The notes under the pieces are model-generated. The model did not search any database, was not told the origin of the DNA, and saw nothing but the letters and a program-made list of their open reading frames with translations. Below, one piece after another: positions 55,538 through 64,000 of a stretch of 64,000 bases of DNA; positions within the stretch are counted from its first letter, which is position 1; every line of letters starts with the position of its first letter. Position numbers and translations under genes: made by a program. Origin of the DNA: Nocardia sp. SYP-A9097 (lineage in GTDB: Bacteria; Actinomycetota; Actinomycetes; Mycobacteriales; Mycobacteriaceae); contig NZ_WJIC01000004.1 of NCBI RefSeq assembly GCF_009649815.1, forward strand, positions 248,001-312,000. The letters are read 5' to 3'.

Positions 55538-56419
55538 ATGCGAGTACTACTCATCGGCGCACGCGGCTATGTGGGTTCCGCTGTCGCCGAACACCTCTCG
55601 GCCCTCGGGCATGAGATCGTGGCACTCGAGCGTCCCGGCACCGGCACCGGCACCGGCACCGGCACGAGTGCGTACGAGATCCGCACGGGAGATCTCGCCG
55701 ACCCCGCGTCGCTGACCGCTGCGGTCACCTCCGACATCGACGCTGTCATCAACCTGGCCACCCCCAGCGGGGATGTGGCCGTCGACGCGGCCGCGGTCAC
55801 CGCGCTCACCGATCCGCTACGCGGCACCGGCAAGCCGTTCGTCTACACCAGTGGAGTATGGGTGCTCGGCGCGACCGACGACGCCGACGAAACCACGCCC
55901 ACGAACCCGATTCCCATCGTCGGGTACCGCCCCGATATCGAACGCCAGGTCCTCGCGCTCGCCGACACCGATGTCCGCGCGGCCGTCATCCGCCCCGGCA
56001 TCGTCCACGGCCGCGGCGGCGGAATTCCTGCTCTCCTGGTCGATCTGGCCCGCAAGCATGAGGCTCCCACGGTCGTCGCCGACCGCTCGGTCGTGTGGCC
56101 CATGGTCCACATAGACGACCTGGCAGACCTTTTCGCCAAGGTCGTCGACGCGGCCCCGGCGGGTGCGGTCTGGCATGGCATCAGCCAGCCCGCCGTTTCG
56201 GTCGCCGAACTGGCCGCGGCCGCCGGGCGGGCGGCCGGTGTCTGCGGTGAGACCAAAGTCTGGCCCCTCGACCAGGCCCGAGCCGAACTGGGCGCGACCT
56301 TCGCCGACGCCCTGGCTCTCAGCCAGACCGTCACCGGTCAGGCCGGGATCGACCAGCTGAACTGGGAGCCCAAGGGCCCCGACGTCATATCGGACCTGAC
56401 CACCGGTTCCTACCGCTGA
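55538..56419 (+). CDS. NAD(P)-dependent epimerase/dehydratase-like protein
   Basis: A 293-residue extended-SDR protein. The cofactor motif is GARGYVGS at residues 7-14; the Ser/Tyr region reads YTSGVWVLG and GYRPDIERQVLAL, where Tyr and Arg/Lys are at the expected spacing but Lys is replaced. HIDDLADLF and the C-terminal region complete the fold. Near residues 34-43 a Gly-Thr repeat is encoded by tandem GGCACC hexamers. AGGAGGAG precedes the ATG. Substrate unknown. Confidence 0.8.
   Translation: MRVLLIGARGYVGSAVAEHLSALGHEIVALERPGTGTGTGTGTSAYEIRTGDLADPASLTAAVTSDIDAVINLATPSGDVAVDAAAVTALTDPLRGTGKPFVYTSGVWVLGATDDADETTPTNPIPIVGYRPDIERQVLALADTDVRAAVIRPGIVHGRGGGIPALLVDLARKHEAPTVVADRSVVWPMVHIDDLADLFAKVVDAAPAGAVWHGISQPAVSVAELAAAAGRAAGVCGETKVWPLDQARAELGATFADALALSQTVTGQAGIDQLNWEPKGPDVISDLTTGSYR
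55637..55665 (+). repeat. Hexanucleotide tandem repeat (GGCACC)
   Basis: Four full and one partial GGCACC units in frame within the epimerase gene encode GTGTGTGTG in a surface loop after the second beta-strand. Slippage would change the length by two residues without a frameshift. Confidence 0.75.
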
Positions 56420-56501
56420 TCGGATCGCGCCAAGGGAACGAACCCGCCATACCGCCTGACGGGCTTGCCCTTCCGCTGCCGGCAGCCGCACGATTCGTAG
56501 A

Positions 56502-57377
56502 CTATGGAGCGTTACTCAGATCGTTGATCACCTGCGCGAGTGCGCGTACCGGCTCGCTCTCGGTGCGCCACACCAGCGCGTAGGACAGCGGCGGCATATC
56601 GGTGACGGGAATCCAGCGGACGTGTGTCACGCCCCAGTGGTAGAGCACGTGGGCCGGGAAGGCGTGAACGATATCGCCGTTGCCGATCCGATCGATCAGG
56701 TCATCGGGGTTGGTCACGGGCTGGCTGCGGGTGATCGGTCGGCCGCTCGGGGTGAAGAACGGGAGGTAGGTCTCCTCCCAGTCGCGCTGTGCGTTCGGCG
56801 GCATGGTGTGCGGGTAGTCGGCGAAGTCCTCGATCGACACCTCGGACCGGTCGGCCAGGGGGTGGTCCTTGCTGATCGAGAGCACCCGGGAATCGCGAAA
56901 CAGCACGGGCCCCATGGTCAAGTCCTCGTCGACCGGCCCCCAGATCACGAGGGCATCGTACTGGCCGGTTCGCAGCGTACTGAACGGGTCGGTAAACGCG
57001 AGCCGGTAGAGTCGCAGCCCCCATTGCGGGTGCCGACGGCGGAATTCTTCCCAATACTTGTGCAGCCCTTCGTAGTTGAAGGGCATCAGGGCGACCCGCA
57101 GCTGCGTCGTCTGCCCGCTGGCGGTCAGCTTCGCACGCCGCACGCTCTGCTCCAGGCCCTGGTAGAGCGGACGCAGGTCGTCGCGCAACTGCCGGCCGAC
57201 CTCGGTCAGCCGTACCACGCGGTTGGTCCGCTCGAACAGTAGCGCGCCGATCTGCCGCTCCTGCTTCTTGATCGCCTGCGTGATACGTGCCGGGGTGACA
57301 TTGAGCCGTTCGGCGGTCCGCCCGAAATGTAGCTCCTCGGCCAGCGTCAAGAAGATCTCGATGTCGCGTAACTCCAC
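56502..57377 (-). CDS. LysR-type transcriptional regulator
   Basis: A 291-residue LysR regulator. The N-terminal winged helix reads MELRDIEIFLTLAEELHFGR and TAERLNVTPARITQAIKKQE; the C-terminal substrate-binding domain has the usual two-lobed pattern. It is divergent from the MFS transporter (165 bases between starts), with a TTAACC-N4-GGTTAA dyad between them. It probably controls the exporter. Confidence 0.88.
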   Translation of the reverse strand: MELRDIEIFLTLAEELHFGRTAERLNVTPARITQAIKKQERQIGALLFERTNRVVRLTEVGRQLRDDLRPLYQGLEQSVRRAKLTASGQTTQLRVALMPFNYEGLHKYWEEFRRRHPQWGLRLYRLAFTDPFSTLRTGQYDALVIWGPVDEDLTMGPVLFRDSRVLSISKDHPLADRSEVSIEDFADYPHTMPPNAQRDWEETYLPFFTPSGRPITRSQPVTNPDDLIDRIGNGDIVHAFPAHVLYHWGVTHVRWIPVTDMPPLSYALVWRTESEPVRALAQVINDLSNAP

Positions 57378-57392
57378 GCAGTCCCTGTCTCG

Positions 57393-57408
57393 TTAACCCC
57401 GCGGTTAA
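57393..57408. promoter_or_regulatory. Dyad between LysR and MFS genes
   Basis: TTAACC and GGTTAA arms surround CCGC, 16 bases upstream of the LysR start. A plausible LysR binding site. Confidence 0.45.
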
Positions 57409-57542
57409 GGCGGCATTGCTTTCTTGCTCGTTGTTCGGCGGTCGCCGGCCACTCATTCTAGGACTGGGGCCCGGTGAGCCACTGCGGCCGCGAGCCCGAT
57501 CCTGGTGACCGGAAGGTCCCGATCCCGAGCGAGGAGTTTTCT

Positions 57543-58757
57543 ATGACGACCGTGTCCGGCTCTGCGGCACCGGAATTCGTGGCCGAACAGGTGCCGCTGC
57601 GGCGCTGGTTCGGCGTCGCGGCTGTGGCCATGGGCACATTCGCCGTGGTGACGTCCGAACAGCTGCCGGTGGGCCTGCTCCCCTCGGTGAGCAGCGCACT
57701 CGGAGTGTCCGAGGGGACCGCCGGACTGATGGTGACCGTGCCCGGCCTGGTGGCATCGGTGGCCGCGCCCATCCTGCCGGTGGCCATCGGCAGGATGGAC
57801 CGCCGGGTCGTGCTGCTGGGCCTGATCACCCTCATGGTCGGCGCCGATCTCCTCTCGGCCTTCGCCCCCAATTTCGCGTTGCTGCTGGCCTCCCGGTTTC
57901 TGGTCGGCATCGCCATCGGCGGATTCTGGGCACTGGCCGCGGGAATCGCGGTGCGCATGGTGCCGGAGAAGTTCGTGCCCCAGGCCACCGCCATAGCCTT
58001 CGGCGGCGCCACCGCAGCCAATGTCCTCGGCATCCCGGCGGGCACGCTCATCGGCGAATCGACCGACTGGCGCATCGCATTCGGGGTACTCGGCGGCCTC
58101 GGGCTGGTGGTGGTCGTGGCGCTGCTCGCCCTGCTGCCGCACCTGCCCGCGACGCAGGCCGTGCACCTGCGCACCCTCGGTCAGCAATTCCGCAATCCGG
58201 TGGTGCGGGCTGGCGTGCTCGTCACCTTCCTCCTGGTGAGCGGGCATTTCGCGGCCTTCACCTTCGTGAGCCCGATCCTGCAGAACCTGGCCGGGCTGGA
58301 CAAGTCGGCGGTCGGTCCGGCTCTGCTGATCTTCGGTATCGCCGGGATCATCGGCAACTTCCTCACCGGCACCATGGCCTCTCGCGATGTCCGTGCGGCG
58401 CTCATCACCATCAGTGCCGTGCTGGCGACTGCGCTGGTCCTCGTCGCCCTGGTGGGCGGCACCTCGGTGATCGCGCTGGGCCTGCTGCTGGTGTGGGGCC
58501 TGGCCTTCGGCGGCATCCCGGTCGGCGTACAGACCTGGATCCTGCGTGCCCAGCCGGAGTCCATGGAGGCGGCCACCGCACTGAACACCGCCATGTTCAA
58601 CCTCGCTATCGCACTGGGCGCACTCTTCGGCGGGCTCATCACCGACAACGTCGCCCTGTCGGCGGTGCTCTGGTTCGGCGCGACATCGAGCGTGCTTGCC
58701 GCCCTCGCAGTCTGGTCGACCCGCGGCGCCGGCGCCGCGAGCATCACGGAAGCCTGA
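57543..58757 (+). CDS. MFS drug-efflux-type transporter
   Basis: A 404-residue, 12-helix major facilitator of the DHA1 type. The A-motif region reads GRMDRRVVLLGLITLMVGAD (within the first loop), with an RFLVGIAIGGFWALAAGIAVRM stretch typical of AraJ/Cmx-like exporters (core RFLVGIAIGGFW). It probably exports a small toxic compound. A LysR gene is divergent upstream and another starts four bases downstream. GAGGAG precedes the ATG. Confidence 0.88.
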   Translation: MTTVSGSAAPEFVAEQVPLRRWFGVAAVAMGTFAVVTSEQLPVGLLPSVSSALGVSEGTAGLMVTVPGLVASVAAPILPVAIGRMDRRVVLLGLITLMVGADLLSAFAPNFALLLASRFLVGIAIGGFWALAAGIAVRMVPEKFVPQATAIAFGGATAANVLGIPAGTLIGESTDWRIAFGVLGGLGLVVVVALLALLPHLPATQAVHLRTLGQQFRNPVVRAGVLVTFLLVSGHFAAFTFVSPILQNLAGLDKSAVGPALLIFGIAGIIGNFLTGTMASRDVRAALITISAVLATALVLVALVGGTSVIALGLLLVWGLAFGGIPVGVQTWILRAQPESMEAATALNTAMFNLAIALGALFGGLITDNVALSAVLWFGATSSVLAALAVWSTRGAGAASITEA

Positions 58758-58761
58758 CTCC

Positions 58762-59721
58762 ATGGCGAGTTCCGATGCGGTGGACCGGGACGTATGGCGA
58801 TCCGACCGCTGGCCCCGATCCACCTTGCCGGAGTTGAACATCCGGCAGCTCGAGTCCTTCCACACGGTAGCGCAGGAAGGCAACATCACCCGCGCGGCAG
58901 CCCGGCTGCACCTCACCCAGCAGACCCTCTCCGCGCAGATCAAGCAGCTGGAGCGGGTGCTCGGCGCGGTTCTGCTGGTCCGGGATTCGCGCGGAGTGCG
59001 GCTCACTGCGGCCGGTGAGATCTTCGCCGAGGGCGCGGGCGCCATGCTGACCGGCCTGGCGGGGCTGTCCGAGCGGGTGAACCACGCCGCAGGACAATCG
59101 ATCAACCGGCTGCGGGTGGTGTTCTGCCCGCAGTCGACCGCCCCCTTCGTGATCCGGGTCGCCAACGAGCTGGAAGCCGCGGATCCGACCCTGCGGGTGG
59201 TGCTGGTCAGCGTGCGGTCCATGGCGGAGACCCTGTGCGAACTCGAAACGGGCCGCGCGGACGCGGCCCTGATGTGGCTGCCGATCGAGGCAAGCGGGCT
59301 GCGCTACACCGTGATCGGCTCCGACGGCTGGGTGGCGGTATTCGCCCGCGACGAGGATTTCGCCGATCGGGACCGGGTACTGCTGGCCGAATTGACCTCC
59401 GCCCCCCTGGTACTGCCGGGCATCTTCATGTCCGCCGCGGCCGAACGGTATTGGGCCGCCGCCCTGCGCCCCGGTCCCGAACTACCGGAGGCCACCGTCG
59501 CCGACACCGCCGACGGTCCGATCATCGCCGCCCGCAGGCAAGGGATCTGGCTCGCACCCGAATCCCTGGGCCGCCGCAACGCCGACGCCAACAATCGTGT
59601 TGTCCGCATTGCCGACGCGCCACCCATCGAGGCGGCCGTGGTCTGGACCATACAGGCGCCGCAACCACTGATAACACTGTTGGTCCGCGCGATACGCGCG
59701 GCCGTGGAGGTGAACCGATGA
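58762..59721 (+). CDS. LysR-type transcriptional regulator
   Basis: A 319-residue LysR regulator with the DNA-binding segment LNIRQLESFHTVAQEGNITR and AAARLHLTQQTLSAQIKQLE, and a complete effector domain. The ATG is four bases after the MFS stop, so the pair is co-transcribed. Having two LysR genes around one exporter is unusual. Effector unknown. Confidence 0.87.
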   Translation: MASSDAVDRDVWRSDRWPRSTLPELNIRQLESFHTVAQEGNITRAAARLHLTQQTLSAQIKQLERVLGAVLLVRDSRGVRLTAAGEIFAEGAGAMLTGLAGLSERVNHAAGQSINRLRVVFCPQSTAPFVIRVANELEAADPTLRVVLVSVRSMAETLCELETGRADAALMWLPIEASGLRYTVIGSDGWVAVFARDEDFADRDRVLLAELTSAPLVLPGIFMSAAAERYWAAALRPGPELPEATVADTADGPIIAARRQGIWLAPESLGRRNADANNRVVRIADAPPIEAAVVWTIQAPQPLITLLVRAIRAAVEVNR

Positions 59722-59834
59722 CCTGGCGTTCCAAATCCTGTTTGTACCTGGAACCCGAAAAGACTGTTTCCCACCGGCTTCTAGTGGCAGCAGGATCGCA
59801 TGGCACCCATCTCTCCCTACCCGAGGAGTTCGAC

Positions 59835-60212
59835 ATGCGTACCACCACCGAGGTCGTGGACCGGTTCAACCGCGCCTTCATCGATCGCGAACCCGAGATG
59901 CTCGACGATATCGTCGACGACGACTGCGTCATGGAGTCGGTTCAGCCCGCACCGGTCGGTGAGCGGGTCGAGGGCCGGGATGCCTGCCTGTTGTTCTGGA
60001 AGACCCTGGTCGAGGACACCGCCACCCAGTTCCAGCCGCAGGAAGTGATCATCGCCGACGACCGCGCGACCATCCGCTGGCAGTACCGCTTCGGCGCGGG
60101 CGAGAACGACTGGGTCGAGGGCGTCAATCTCATGCGCGTCCGAGACGGCCGGATCGTCGAGGCCCTCGGCTACAGCAAGACCACCGGCGATCTCCCTTTG
60201 GCCACCGACTGA
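59835..60212 (+). CDS. SnoaL-like NTF2-fold protein
   Basis: A 125-residue NTF2/SnoaL-superfamily protein (TTEVVDRFNRAFIDREPEML, DDDCVMESV, IRWQYRFG, GVNLMRVRDGRIVEALGY). GAGGAG is seven bases before the ATG at 59835. It follows the LysR gene by 113 bases. Function (steroid/polyketide isomerase-like or binding protein) cannot be fixed. Confidence 0.82.
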   Translation: MRTTTEVVDRFNRAFIDREPEMLDDIVDDDCVMESVQPAPVGERVEGRDACLLFWKTLVEDTATQFQPQEVIIADDRATIRWQYRFGAGENDWVEGVNLMRVRDGRIVEALGYSKTTGDLPLATD

Positions 60213-60671
60213 GTGTCGGCGGCGGAACCCGCCTGAGGTCCACAACCAGGGCGACAGCCCTGTGCGGGGGTGGGTGGCCCGGACGCGCGGGTGCGCCCGG
60301 GCCACATCGGTAAGAGCGCGGGCTACTTCTGGCGGCCCTGCCGGCTGTGTGGTCGCGAAGGCCCCACATGCGCGCGCCAAGTGTCACGGAAGGTTCGGAA
60401 TGAAGCACACGAATCCTCGGACCACAACCAAGATCACGACGTCAAAATTCGCTGATACGAACATCGGCGGCACCGATGTGACGCTGACATCCACCGATAA
60501 GCAACGTCACCGATCACCGATCGAACCAGCCGGTTCGGCCGCTATTCGGCTCCATGTTCGTGAGGAAACCGCCACGAACTGGCGGTTCGCCGTCCATATC
60601 CTGCGGGGAATTGTCGGTATCCGCGATGCGGCGCAGGGTGGTCCTGGTCGATTGTCGAAAGGAACAGGACA
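60213..60671. other. Intergenic region, no gene seen
   Basis: No protein-like frame is visible. Two hairpins are present: GTGGCCCGG/CCGGGCCAC at 60274-60305, which may end the upstream transcript, and AACCGCCA/TGGCGGTT at 60567-60587. The latter could be an operator or RNA element. Confidence 0.45.
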
Positions 60672-61700
60672 GTGAATTCAGAGTCGATGCGCAGTTACCG
60701 GCTCGAACCTGGGCGCGGGCTGGACGGGTTGACGTTGCAGCGGCGTACGGTGCTCAGTCCTGAGCGGGGGCAGGTGTTGGTGCGGATACACGCGAACGCG
60801 CTGGGCTACCGGGACCTGCTGGTGCTGGCGAACAATTATCCGTTGCCGATCGCACCGGGCGTCGTTCCCGGATGCGAGGGTGTCGGCGAGGTGGTTGCGG
60901 TCGGCGCAGATGTCACTCGGTTCGCGATCGGGGATCGGGTGGCCGCAACGGTGTTTCCACGCTGGGTCGATGGGCCGTTCCGGCTCGATGCGGCCGCGCA
61001 GTTGGGCACCATGGTCGACGGTGTGCTCACCGAGTACGCGGTGCTCGACGAGCAGGGGCTGGTTCGAATTCCCGACTACCTGTCTTATCAGGAAGCTGCT
61101 GCGCTGCCGCTGGCCGCGGTGACCGCGTGGCATGCGCTGACCGCAGGTGCGCCGCTGCGTCCGGGCCAGACGGTCCTGACGCTGGGCTCGGGGGCGGTAT
61201 CGCTGTTCACGGTGCAGTTGGCCGTCGCGGCCGGAGCGCGGGTGATCGCGACGACATCCAGCGAGGCGAAGGCGGAGCGGCTGCGCAAGCTAGGCGTCGA
61301 CGAGGTCGTCGACTACCGCCGGACACCCGACTGGTACACCGTGGTGCGGGAGGCGACCGGAGGCGCCGGTGCGGATCGGGTCATCGACAGTGCGGGGCCG
61401 TTGTGGAAGTCGATCCGGGCGGCAGCTCTCGGGGCCGAGATCGCGGTAATTGGCTACTGGCTCTCCGGCGACGCGGGTGCCGAGCCGATCGATCCGGAAC
61501 TGCTGTTCAACACCGGAGCGGTGTTGCGGCCGATCGCCACCGGCAGCCGGGCGCATTTCGAGGCCCTCACGCAGGTGCTCACATACCACCGGCTCAGCCC
61601 GGTGATCGATCGCGTGTTCACCTTCGCTCAGGTTCCCGATGCACTGAACTACATCGCCGCCGGGGGCGGCTTCGGAAAGGTCATCATCAGCCACGATTGA
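60672..61700 (+). CDS. MDR-family NAD(P)-dependent oxidoreductase
   Basis: A 342-residue medium-chain dehydrogenase/reductase. The N-terminal GroES-like half (GYRDLLVLANNYPLP, VVPGCEGVGEVVAVG) lacks the zinc ligands of alcohol dehydrogenases; the cofactor region reads LTLGSGAVSLFTVQLAVAAG near 165-184. This fits quinone-oxidoreductase-like enzymes. GTG 60672 is preceded by AAAGGAACAGGA. It is followed by decayed sequence. Confidence 0.83.
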   Translation: MNSESMRSYRLEPGRGLDGLTLQRRTVLSPERGQVLVRIHANALGYRDLLVLANNYPLPIAPGVVPGCEGVGEVVAVGADVTRFAIGDRVAATVFPRWVDGPFRLDAAAQLGTMVDGVLTEYAVLDEQGLVRIPDYLSYQEAAALPLAAVTAWHALTAGAPLRPGQTVLTLGSGAVSLFTVQLAVAAGARVIATTSSEAKAERLRKLGVDEVVDYRRTPDWYTVVREATGGAGADRVIDSAGPLWKSIRAAALGAEIAVIGYWLSGDAGAEPIDPELLFNTGAVLRPIATGSRAHFEALTQVLTYHRLSPVIDRVFTFAQVPDALNYIAAGGGFGKVIISHD

Positions 61701-61947
61701 GGCCGATAACGCCCATCGATTCGGTGCGGACAGCGCAAGCCCGACGTCCGCACGATCGGAGACCAGGGTGCCTTGTACTCGGCAGTAGCGGACGTCCGTG
61801 CGCCGCAGCCGGTTACGGCGTCCGGCCGCTCCACGCTGGCCGGTTCGGTCAGCGCGATCAGCGGCATTTGAGTGCGTTCTTCGGCGCTTGTCCGCGCGGC
61901 CGGGTAGCAGACGCGGTCTGCGATCCGACGCTAGTACTGCTTTCGCT

Positions 61948-62099
61948 ATGCCTTCTTCCGGTGTGCGGCAGCCGTTTCGCGAGATCGCGCCTTACACGTC
62001 GGGGCTGCTCGACGTCGGTGACGGCAACCGGATCTACTGGGAACCAGTGGGAATCCCAACGGTCGGCCCGTGCTGGTGGTGCACGGCGGTCCGGGCGGC
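61948..62099 (+). pseudogene. pip: Proline iminopeptidase N-terminal fragment
   Basis: The frame from ATG 61948 encodes IAPYTSGLLDVGDGNRIYWE, the N-terminus of a proline iminopeptidase, then after a one-base deletion near 62050 the next frame continues NPNGRPVLVVHGGPGG (oxyanion motif HGGPGG). Beyond that the family sequence stops. The catalytic Ser, Asp and His are lost, so it is not functional. Confidence 0.7.
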
Positions 62100-62200
62100 G
62101 CCGACCGCGGCATCGGCGTCCGTATCGCCCGCAAGGGCATCGAGTCCGGTGACCGCCTCGGCCTCCACTGCTGGGTGGTCGAACGCACGATGTGCGCCGC
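62100..62200 (+). pseudogene. IS5-family transposase fragment
   Basis: Directly after the iminopeptidase fragment, in one of its frames, come GVRIARKGIESGDRLGLH and WVVERTM. These match the C-terminal region of IS5-type DDE transposases (RIARKGIESxxRLGRHRWVVER), including the last catalytic Glu. The rest of the element is absent. It marks the scar of an insertion-deletion event. Confidence 0.65.
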
Positions 62201-62676
62201 GAGGCGCTCTGTTGTATTCCTGGTGCAGCCGGGAGGGACTTGGAGGGAGGTTCTTGGGTCGAATGGCTGACCTGATGCCGAAAGGCTAACGGGACAAGAG
62301 CATGCCAGAGAATCCGGTGACCGGGCCCAGCGGTCGGGGACGGGGTGCCGGAGGGACCCGCGTGATATGGCGAAAGCTGGATTGCCTGAACCCTAATCTC
62401 CAAACGTCCACCAAGAAGGCCCGGTCCATCAGGACCGGGCCTTCGTCGTTTGCCTTGGGGTTGCCTTGTGGAGGGGATCGCAGGGGAATAGCATGTGGTG
62501 CACATCACATCACGATCGTTTGGGTGTGGCGGATAGTCGACATCACCGCGGGTGGGGTGGGTGTCTTTTGAGACCGCGAACAGCGGCGGTGGTTATGGCG
62601 CAGATGGAGAGTGTCTTCGGGGCTTGGGGTTCCGGCTATTGCCTGCTGTCGCAATGCGATTCAGAGGAGAGCTGTC
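62201..62676. other. Intergenic region before cupin gene
   Basis: No gene is seen. A strong terminator hairpin lies at 62415-62444 and the cupin promoter should be in the last 200 bases. Confidence 0.45.
62415..62444. terminator. Intrinsic terminator
   Basis: A perfect 13-bp stem GAAGGCCCGGTCC/GGACCGGGCCTTC with an ATCA loop, followed by GTCGTTTG. No intact gene precedes it, so it probably belongs to lost DNA. Confidence 0.75.
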
Positions 62677-63039
62677 ATGTCCGGTTTGGTGCGTAAGACT
62701 TTTGATTCGCCTGAGGAGACTCGACCCTTCGAACAAGGGAAGGGCCGGCTTGATCTGGTCAATCTGGAGGCTGGGCCGGTGGGGCGGGCGGTGTTCGAGC
62801 CTGGGTGGCGGTGGTCGGAGCATGTGAAGCCGATCGCTCAGACCGATAGTTGTCAGGCGGCGCATATGGGTTACTGCGTGTCGGGTCACATGGTGGTGGC
62901 CATGGATGACGGTGGGCAACAGGAATATGTGCCAGGGGATTTCATGGTTGTGCCGCCGGGGCATGACGCGTGGGTTGTGGGGGACGAAGCCTGTGTGATG
63001 ATCGACTGGCAGGGTGTCGCCGATTACGCCAAGCGGTAG
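62677..63039 (+). CDS. Cupin-domain protein
   Basis: A 120-residue small cupin. The first cupin motif region reads WSEHVKPIAQTDSCQAAHMGY and GYCVSGHMVVAMDDG; the second is YVPGDFMVVPPGHDAWVVG. Metal-binding His/Glu positions are only partly kept. AGAGGAGAG precedes the ATG. A methyltransferase gene follows after 27 bases on the same strand, so the two may form an operon. Function unknown. Confidence 0.82.
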   Translation: MSGLVRKTFDSPEETRPFEQGKGRLDLVNLEAGPVGRAVFEPGWRWSEHVKPIAQTDSCQAAHMGYCVSGHMVVAMDDGGQQEYVPGDFMVVPPGHDAWVVGDEACVMIDWQGVADYAKR

Positions 63040-63066
63040 ACCGAATTCATCGGGAATCGAGATGTC

Positions 63067-64000
63067 ATGTCGGATGGTACACAAACCATGAATACGACTG
63101 AGCCCGCGGATGCGGAATTCGCTGCGCGGGCAGAGGCTTTCGGCAATCGGATGCTCGAGGTCATCAATGACGGATTTCTGACCCTGATGGTCAGTATCGG
63201 TCATCAGACCGGATTGTTCGACGTGATGAGTTCATTGCCTCCCGCTACCAGCGAGGATATTGCTCACGCCGCGAAGCTGAATGAGCGCTATGTCCGTGAG
63301 TGGTTGTCCGCGCTCACCGTCGGCAGGATTGTCGACTACGACCCCGGCGCACGTACATTCGCCTTGCCTCCCGAGCATGCCGCGGCCGTGACCAGGGCAG
63401 CAGGTCCGGAGAATATCGCGGCGTTCGCGCAGTACATTCCGCTGGCCGCCAGTGTCGAACCCGAGATTGTCGACTGTTTTCGAAACGGTGGCGGGGTGCC
63501 ATACTCGAAGTACGGTCGATTCCAGCAGCTCATGGCAGAGGAAAGCGCCGGGATTCACGATGTCGCGCTCATCGACGTCACCATAGCCCTGGTCCCTGGT
63601 CTGCCCGAACGGCTAAGGGCGGGAATGGAAGTCGCGGATGTCGGCTGCGGTAGCGGGCATGCTCTCAACTTGCTCGGCCGGGAGTTTCCGAACAGTCGAT
63701 TCATCGGCTACGACTTCTCCGAGGAAGGTATCGCGGCGGGTCGCGCGGAGGCCGAGGCGATGGGGGTGACCAATACCCGGTTCGAGGTTCGCGATGTCAC
63801 GAATCTGGGTATGTCCCACCAATTCGACCTGATCACCGCATTCGACACCATCCACGATCAGGCGCACCCGGCGCAGGTCCTGCGCGGCATTGCCGAGGCA
63901 TTGAAGGACGACGGCACATTTCTGATGGTGGATGTCCGTGCCTCCAGCAATCTGGAAGAAAATTTGGAGCATCCCCTCGCGACGGGCATGTACGCCATCT
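63067..64000 (+). CDS. SAM-dependent methyltransferase (runs off window)
   Basis: A class I methyltransferase, 311 residues visible, open at the right edge. An N-terminal winged-helix/dimerisation part (GHQTGLFDVMSSLPPATSED) precedes the SAM motif VADVGCGSGHALNLLG near 195-210 and FIGYDFSEEGIAAGRAEAE. This resembles Rv1405c-type actinobacterial methyltransferases. ATG 63067 is chosen; ATG 63088 is possible. Substrate unknown. Confidence 0.85.
   Translation, partial: MSDGTQTMNTTEPADAEFAARAEAFGNRMLEVINDGFLTLMVSIGHQTGLFDVMSSLPPATSEDIAHAAKLNERYVREWLSALTVGRIVDYDPGARTFALPPEHAAAVTRAAGPENIAAFAQYIPLAASVEPEIVDCFRNGGGVPYSKYGRFQQLMAEESAGIHDVALIDVTIALVPGLPERLRAGMEVADVGCGSGHALNLLGREFPNSRFIGYDFSEEGIAAGRAEAEAMGVTNTRFEVRDVTNLGMSHQFDLITAFDTIHDQAHPAQVLRGIAEALKDDGTFLMVDVRASSNLEENLEHPLATGMYAI

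Noticed and set aside
60262..60675. 137-codon frame before the MDR gene
   Set aside because: Composition is irregular, no ribosome site is placed well and no family is recognised.

Overview
The window is high-GC actinobacterial DNA, most likely from Nocardia or a close relative (Mycobacteriales). The block fadE23-fadE24, hisN, prfB, an mscS-type channel, a small membrane protein, ftsE, ftsX, smpB and ssrA has the same gene content as the Mycobacterium tuberculosis Rv3137-Rv3140 and Rv3100c-Rv3105c neighbourhoods. The tmRNA tag ADSNQRDYALAA differs by one residue from the mycobacterial tag as I remember it. GTG and TTG starts are frequent and many genes overlap by a few bases. All identifications come from reading motifs; no database search was possible.

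Layout. 1-4.8 kb: start of a polytopic membrane protein (runs off the edge), galactokinase, truncated haemoglobin, an SGLT-type symporter with a small membrane partner. 4.8-9.8 kb: exported hydrolase with a membrane tail, two proteins of unknown function, a PepSY membrane protein with a His-rich membrane partner. 9.8-15.4 kb: twin acyl-CoA synthetases, a micropeptide gene with a strong terminator, an SDR and a divergent LuxR regulator. 15.5-19.8 kb: vapBC with its palindromic operator, a P450 coupled to a DHCR24-like flavoenzyme, and a response regulator with a degenerate receiver. 19.9-24.9 kb: Tdi1-type immunity-like protein, alpha/beta hydrolase, molybdopterin oxidoreductase, a TerD-AIM24 fusion. 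24.9-28.7 kb: a tight permease / biuret hydrolase-like / allophanate hydrolase-like operon, followed by a truncated response regulator. 29.3-34.7 kb: NmrA-like protein, M48 protease, an ArsR-SRPBCC-DHFR-like operon with tandem operators, a methyltransferase with a probable frameshift, a membrane protein. 34.8-40.9 kb: fadE23/fadE24 with tandem operators, three small secreted or hydrophobic proteins, a broken GT39 gene, hisN.

40.9-52.2 kb is the conserved core: FMN reductase and regulator, prfB, mscS, a 55-aa membrane protein, ftsEX, recQ, tRNA-Glu(CTC), an SPFH protein, smpB and ssrA. From the 3' end of ssrA the window looks like accessory DNA: a 5'-truncated tyrosine integrase, SnoaL-like genes, a regulator/monooxygenase pair enclosed by 44-bp inverted repeats, LysR-MFS-LysR genes, a quinone-oxidoreductase-like MDR enzyme, and a scar joining a proline iminopeptidase fragment to an IS5-type transposase fragment. 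A cupin and a methyltransferase (cut by the window edge) close the window.

The most informative non-gene signals are three regulator-site arrays (33.2, 37.5 and 16.1 kb), the 44-bp inverted repeats at 53.9/55.4 kb, two strong hairpins upstream of tRNA-Glu, and three apparent one-base frameshifts in G-runs between 34 and 40 kb, which may be sequence errors or real decay. No CRISPR array, rRNA or intact transposon was found.
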